The position numbers and the translations under genes were made by a program. From positions 83,378-147,377 of the forward strand of contig NZ_LGDY01000090.1 in assembly GCF_001279525.1 (NCBI RefSeq): DNA of 64,000 bases. The letters are read 5' to 3'. Under the pieces are notes generated by a model. It worked only from the letters and a program-made list of their open reading frames with translations. It did not search any database and was not told where the DNA came from. Positions 63,085-64,000 of the stretch are shown piece by piece. The stretch is from Nocardia sp. NRRL S-836 (lineage in GTDB: Bacteria > Actinomycetota > Actinomycetes > Mycobacteriales > Pseudonocardiaceae). Within the stretch, counting starts at the first letter, position 1, and every line of letters begins with the position of its first letter.

Positions 63085-64000
63085 AGCTTGAACCAGCCGT
63101 ACCTGCTGTCGTACACGGCGTGCAGCTGCTCGTTGCCGTCCTTGTCGACCTGCCACATCTCAGCGCGGTCCGGCAACGGCCCCGGCTTCGCGATCCACTC
63201 GGGCACGCCACCGCCGGTCGACCCGGTGCCGGTGAACGGGTCCTGCCCCCGCCTGACCGGCTCGGTGCCGCCACCCGCGTCGTGCATCTGCTGGGCCTTG
63301 GCGTCGTACTCCGCCTTCTCGGCGGCGTTGGCGTAGTGCGTCTGCGGGTCGAACGTGCCCGTGCCGTCCCACACCCGCTTCTCCGGCCCGCCATAGGGCA
63401 CGAAGGCGTCCATGCCGTCGTTCATCTTGTACCGCAGCTGCATGGCCGTGTCGGCGTTCGCGGGGATCGGCGTCCACCCGGCACCCTTGTCGTCGAGCGC
63501 CAGCCCGTCCCGCAGGCCCATCGGGGTGTTGATGTCGTGCACGTCCACACCCCGCGCGATCGACCCGGCAACCGACCCCTGCCGGTTCGCCGCCTCGCTG
63601 CCCGGCGCGTGCGGCGTCTCCGGCAGGTAGCCGGCCACCGCGTTCGGGTGCAGCACCTTCGTGACGATGTCGCCGTTGCCCACGGTGATCTGGTTGCGGA
63701 CGTCGGCCACGTGCTGCGCCTCCGCCGGGCTCAGCTCGGTGGAGAGCTTCTTGCTCAGCTCGTGGTAGCGCTCGCGGTCGGCCTCGGTGGGGAGGATGTG
63801 CTCGATCTGCTGCCGGTAGCTCTCGCCCTGCGCGGCCATGGCGGCGTTGTCGAACTGCGGGGTGAGGTCGTGGCCGTGCGGGGAGCGGTTGGTGCCGTCG
63901 CCGCCGCCGTTCGCACCGCCGTCGCTGCCGTCGCCGTGGGCGCCGGTGGGGGCGGGGTCGTGGGGGCGGTCGGCGTCGTGGGGGGTGGGGTCGGCCGGGT
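63081..64000 (-). CDS. C-terminus of a large protein with a toxin-like domain, runs off right edge
   Basis: The frame is open to the window edge with no start needed; about 306 residues are visible. The upstream part is a Gly/Asp/His/Pro-rich linker (PAPTGAHGDGSDGGANGGGD), then LTPQFDNAAMAAQ. A helical segment (YHELSKKLSTELSPAEAQHV) leads into a 190-residue C-terminal domain ending AVYDSRYGWFKL. Low-complexity linker plus globular C-terminal domain followed by a small gene is the layout of type VII-secreted polymorphic toxins. No catalytic motif can be named safely; conserved Arg, TGTG and PEW positions would fit an ADP-ribosyltransferase-like fold. Confidence 0.6.
   Translation of the reverse strand, partial: PADPTPHDADRPHDPAPTGAHGDGSDGGANGGGDGTNRSPHGHDLTPQFDNAAMAAQGESYRQQIEHILPTEADRERYHELSKKLSTELSPAEAQHVADVRNQITVGNGDIVTKVLHPNAVAGYLPETPHAPGSEAANRQGSVAGSIARGVDVHDINTPMGLRDGLALDDKGAGWTPIPANADTAMQLRYKMNDGMDAFVPYGGPEKRVWDGTGTFDPQTHYANAAEKAEYDAKAQQMHDAGGGTEPVRRGQDPFTGTGSTGGGVPEWIAKPGPLPDRAEMWQVDKDGNEQLHAVYDSRYGWFKL

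Noticed and set aside
61688..64000. Tuberculosis necrotizing toxin (TNT) assignment
   Set aside because: The layout is similar, but the expected TNT sequence motifs are not visible, so no specific toxin class is claimed.

Overview
The window is about 70% GC, densely coded, and rich in leaderless or GTG starts. It carries actinobacterial hallmarks: menaquinone genes, a complete 14-subunit complex I operon, XRE/DUF397 pairs, DUF3558 lipoprotein and ESX-type secretion substrates, and a sunset-domain protein. The content and gene neighbourhoods (mgtA, menG, menJ, nuoA-N, polyprenyl synthase, menD/B/E/A) best fit a chromosomal segment of a filamentous actinomycete, most likely Pseudonocardiaceae (Lentzea/Saccharothrix/Actinosynnema type). 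That placement is inference from gene content, not from a marker gene.

Layout. 1-2917: end of htpX, a reduced nuoB-nuoC-nuoI-like set on the minus strand, and a divergent LysR regulator with palindromes between them. 2943-5682: small genes, an SLT transglycosylase, and a frameshifted membrane protein gene. 5770-9843: a low-GC island with hairpins and palindromic operators around one large gene (6747-9032), predicted here to encode a GIY-YIG-like nuclease domain plus a P-loop ATPase. 9844-18630: dimethylargininase and a divergent AsnC regulator, a crotonase paralogue, 2-oxoacid:ferredoxin oxidoreductase korAB, a proline/glutamate-rich membrane-anchored protein and rarD.

18668-42926: a long minus-strand respiratory block. 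Reading in the transcribed direction it runs mgtA, a second glycosyltransferase, menG, a STAND ATPase, menJ, a terminator, then nuoA-N and a polyprenyl diphosphate synthase. Two perfect Rex-type operators lie upstream of nuoA, so complex I is probably controlled by the NADH/NAD+ ratio. An inositol-monophosphatase-family gene is divergent from mgtA. 42914-48378: an uncharacterised membrane protein, a DUF3800-like gene, the phenylacetyl-CoA epoxidase operon paaABCDE and a DUF3592 gene. 48442-53172: menF, then XRE/DUF397 and an ESX-like cassette. 53173-60752: a secreted M1 aminopeptidase and menD, menB, menE and menA.

60827-64000: a minus-strand operon running in from the right edge. It holds the C-terminus of a large protein with a toxin-like domain, a small immunity-like protein, a protein that appears to fuse homologues of both, and two small paralogous proteins. 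This operon and the nuclease-ATPase island are the two best candidates for undescribed biology. Menaquinone synthesis (menF, D, E, B, A, G, J and the side-chain synthase) and its main user, complex I, are thus gathered within about 42 kb; menC was not found here.
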